This document shows positions 59,296 through 64,000 of a stretch of 64,000 nt of DNA, one piece after another. A program made the position numbers and the translations under genes. Source of the DNA: Agromyces laixinhei (lineage in GTDB: Bacteria; Actinomycetota; Actinomycetes; Actinomycetales; Microbacteriaceae); NCBI RefSeq assembly GCF_006337065.1, contig NZ_CP040872.1, positions 2,170,001-2,234,000 of the forward strand, given 5' to 3'. The notes beneath the pieces were generated by a model. It saw nothing but the letters and a program-made list of their open reading frames with translations, was not told where the DNA came from and made no database searches. Position 1 is the stretch's first letter. The number at the start of each line of letters is the position of its first letter.

Positions 59296-59417
59296 GCGCT
59301 CAGAGTATCGCCCGCGGGGACGGCGGTTCGACGATCAACGCCTCGTCGTGGATGAACCACACGGCGACGCACCCTTGAATGTGCGCGCATCGGGCGCTGC
59401 AGCGCGGGGGCGCTGGA

Positions 59418-62516
<3,099 letters not shown>

Positions 62517-62610
62517 CTATGCGGGAAGACTCTGTGATCCCCCCGAGCGCGCTGAAGCTCTCGTGGCAGCGGAGTCGCTCGCTGACAACGCTGTTGCCGA
62601 GTCGCGCGAA

Positions 62611-63201
62611 TCAGTCGCCGTCAGATTCGATGCCGCGCCGGGGAAAGCCGTCGAGCAGCTTCCGCATGACTCGCCAGTCGTCGTCGGTGTCCGTCCAGTT
62701 CACCTCTGGGTCGCGAAGTCGTTTCAGCCGGACTCCGTCGAGGAGCAGCCGAAGGATCCGCGCGACCTCGTCACCGTCTTCGAACTCGCGCTCGATCTGC
62801 GGCACCATGAGATCGAACGTGCGCTCGCTGCGTCGCGCGAAGTACTCATGTGCGGGGTGCCCCGGGTCGAGCGCCTCCGCCTCGAGGGCGTCGAAGCTCC
62901 GCGCCTCGTCGGGATGCGCCGCATAGAATCCGCGCGCCGCATCGAGCATCTCGAGGAGCGGCACGTCGAAACCTCCGTCATCGAGGATCTCGGCGAGGTC
63001 GACTTCGTCGCGATGATCGAGCACCGCCTCGAGCAATGTCGGTATGTCGGGGAAGTAGTGCATCAGCCCCGGCGCGGACATGCCGCAGCGTCGGGCGATC
63101 TCGCGCAGGCTGAGCCCGCGGTAACCGTCGCTCGCGATGGCCGCCTGGGTGGCGTCGATGATCTCGGCTCGTCGAGCCTCGGGAGTCAAACGGCGTGCCA
63201 T
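62611..63201 (-). CDS. TetR-family transcriptional regulator of the beta-galactosidase locus
   Basis: A 196-residue regulator with helix-turn-helix LSLREIARRCGMSAPGLMHYFPD and a helical C-terminal domain. Start ATG 63201 has a perfect AAAGGAGG. It precedes the GH2 gene (154 bp gap, same strand) and is divergent from the MFS gene; the 22-bp palindrome at 63260 lies between the two starts. Confidence 0.88.
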   Translation of the reverse strand: MARRLTPEARRAEIIDATQAAIASDGYRGLSLREIARRCGMSAPGLMHYFPDIPTLLEAVLDHRDEVDLAEILDDGGFDVPLLEMLDAARGFYAAHPDEARSFDALEAEALDPGHPAHEYFARRSERTFDLMVPQIEREFEDGDEVARILRLLLDGVRLKRLRDPEVNWTDTDDDWRVMRKLLDGFPRRGIESDGD

Positions 63202-63259
63202 GCGTCCTCCTTTGCTCATTCGTACTTGCGCTTCCGCCACGATACACGTGCGCTCACCC

Positions 63260-63281
63260 CTATCTTACAGCTGTTAGATAG
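63260..63281. promoter_or_regulatory. Palindromic operator between tetR and the MFS gene
   Basis: A near-perfect 22-bp inverted repeat, outer half-sites CTATCT and AGATAG around a centre reading ACAGCTGT. It sits 18 bp before the MFS start codon and 59 bp from the TetR start, so one repressor dimer could control both directions. Confidence 0.65.
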
Positions 63282-63298
63282 AACGGAAAGGCTGTTCA

Positions 63299-64000
63299 AT
63301 GACGAACTCGTCCCCCGACACCGTGACGATCACGGCGTCGAATCCGGCGGTGAAGGTGCGACTCTCGCCGCGCGTGAAGCACCTGTTCGGCTTCATCGTT
63401 CCGGTCAACCTCGCGATCTACATCGTGGTCGACGCGGTGCCCGGCATCCTCCTCCCGCTCCAGATCCAAGGCATCGACGAGGCGAACAAGGCCGCGAACC
63501 TCGCGCTCGTCACCGGCATCGGAGCCTTCGCGGCGATGATCGTGAGTCCGATCGCGGGTCTGGTCTCAGACCGCACGCGGAGCAGGTTCGGTCGGCGCAC
63601 CCCCTGGATCCTCGGCGGAGCGCTCGCGACCGGACTCACGCTCTTCGCGATGGGCTTCGCCAACGGCGTCGTGCAACTGGTCATCGCCTGGACGATCATG
63701 CAGATCACGCTCAACCTGATGATCAGCCCGCTGACGGCGCTGCTGCCCGATCGGGTGCCGTCGGCCGTGCGCGGTGCGTTCTCGACGCTCGTCGGCATCG
63801 GCATGATGGTCGGCATTCTCGGTGGTCAGATCCTGGGCGCGAGCCTGGCATCCGACATCCAGACCGCATACCTGATCCTGCCCGGCCTGATGATCGTCAT
63901 GATCGTGCTGTTCGTGGTGTTCTGCCCCGACACCGACTCACGAAGCCGGGTGAACGAGAAGTTCTCGTTCATCGTCTTTCTGAAGACGTTCTGGGTGAAC
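63299..64000 (+). CDS. MFS sugar transporter (3' part outside window)
   Basis: 234 visible codons starting MTNSSPDTVTITASNP, with six or more hydrophobic segments and the cytoplasmic loop DRTRSRFGRRTPWI characteristic of sugar-type MFS/GPH transporters. GGAAAGG precedes the ATG. Likely imports the galactoside hydrolysed by the GH2 enzyme. Truncated by the window end. Confidence 0.85.
   Translation, partial: MTNSSPDTVTITASNPAVKVRLSPRVKHLFGFIVPVNLAIYIVVDAVPGILLPLQIQGIDEANKAANLALVTGIGAFAAMIVSPIAGLVSDRTRSRFGRRTPWILGGALATGLTLFAMGFANGVVQLVIAWTIMQITLNLMISPLTALLPDRVPSAVRGAFSTLVGIGMMVGILGGQILGASLASDIQTAYLILPGLMIVMIVLFVVFCPDTDSRSRVNEKFSFIVFLKTFWVN

Overview
The window is high-GC actinobacterial DNA, almost entirely coding, and reads as chromosomal backbone of a Microbacteriaceae member (Agromyces/Microbacterium-like). 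The evidence is gene content: FasR-fabDHPF, DUF3043, DUF4191, DUF3145 and DUF7455 proteins, an alanine/lysine-rich SigA, GlnE beside two glutamine synthetases, and a homodimeric AceE. The gene order resembles the Streptomyces ctaCD-erpA ... pepA-lpd-sucB ... lipBA ... glnA-glnE-glnA2 ... panB-map blocks. The genus assignment is inference.

Layout. 1-2.6 kb: cytochrome c oxidase subunits I (cut by the window edge) and II, then ErpA. 2.6-12 kb: an M20 dipeptidase, DUF3043 protein and phosphodiesterase-like enzyme, then topoisomerase IV ParC and ParE facing each other with a flavin oxidase between them. 12-17 kb: DUF7455 protein, a MurT-GatD pair, the primary sigma factor and a PAC2 protein. 17-25.8 kb: PepA, dihydrolipoyl dehydrogenase, the E2 acyltransferase, a membrane pseudokinase, LipB and LipA (lipoate metabolism) and DUF4191. 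25.8-32.3 kb: nitrogen assimilation, with glnA behind a tandem GlnR-type operator, the adenylyltransferase GlnE and GlnA2. 32.4-41 kb: PanB, MetAP, polyphosphate glucokinase, a patatin-like protein, RNase P RNA, a Nif3-like protein, a ferredoxin reductase, tRNA-Val and a peroxiredoxin. 41-49.5 kb: aceE, fasR, fabD-fabH-acpP-fabF and DUF3145, linking acetyl-CoA supply to fatty-acid synthesis. 49.6-64 kb is more variable: PadR regulator, a Pol I-like polymerase, a zinc-ribbon/nuclease-like protein, M23 peptidase, SHOCT protein, a TetR/monooxygenase/SDR cluster, a TDT transporter and a GH2 beta-galactosidase/TetR/MFS locus cut by the right edge.

Three things stand out. (1) The MurT-GatD pair lacks the catalytic cysteine of the glutaminase (threonine in its place, no cysteine anywhere in the protein) and the MurT Cys4 zinc ribbon. 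Microbacteriaceae make group B peptidoglycan, cross-linked through the very carboxylate that MurT-GatD normally amidates, so the pair may have been turned to a different ligation. (2) About 21 genes have an xAxxxT -10 hexamer ending 6-8 nt before the start codon, the hallmark of leaderless transcripts; this fixes many starts and exposes a 25-codon leaderless upstream ORF in front of aceE. (3) A membrane-anchored pseudokinase and a patatin-like protein each lack catalytic residues.
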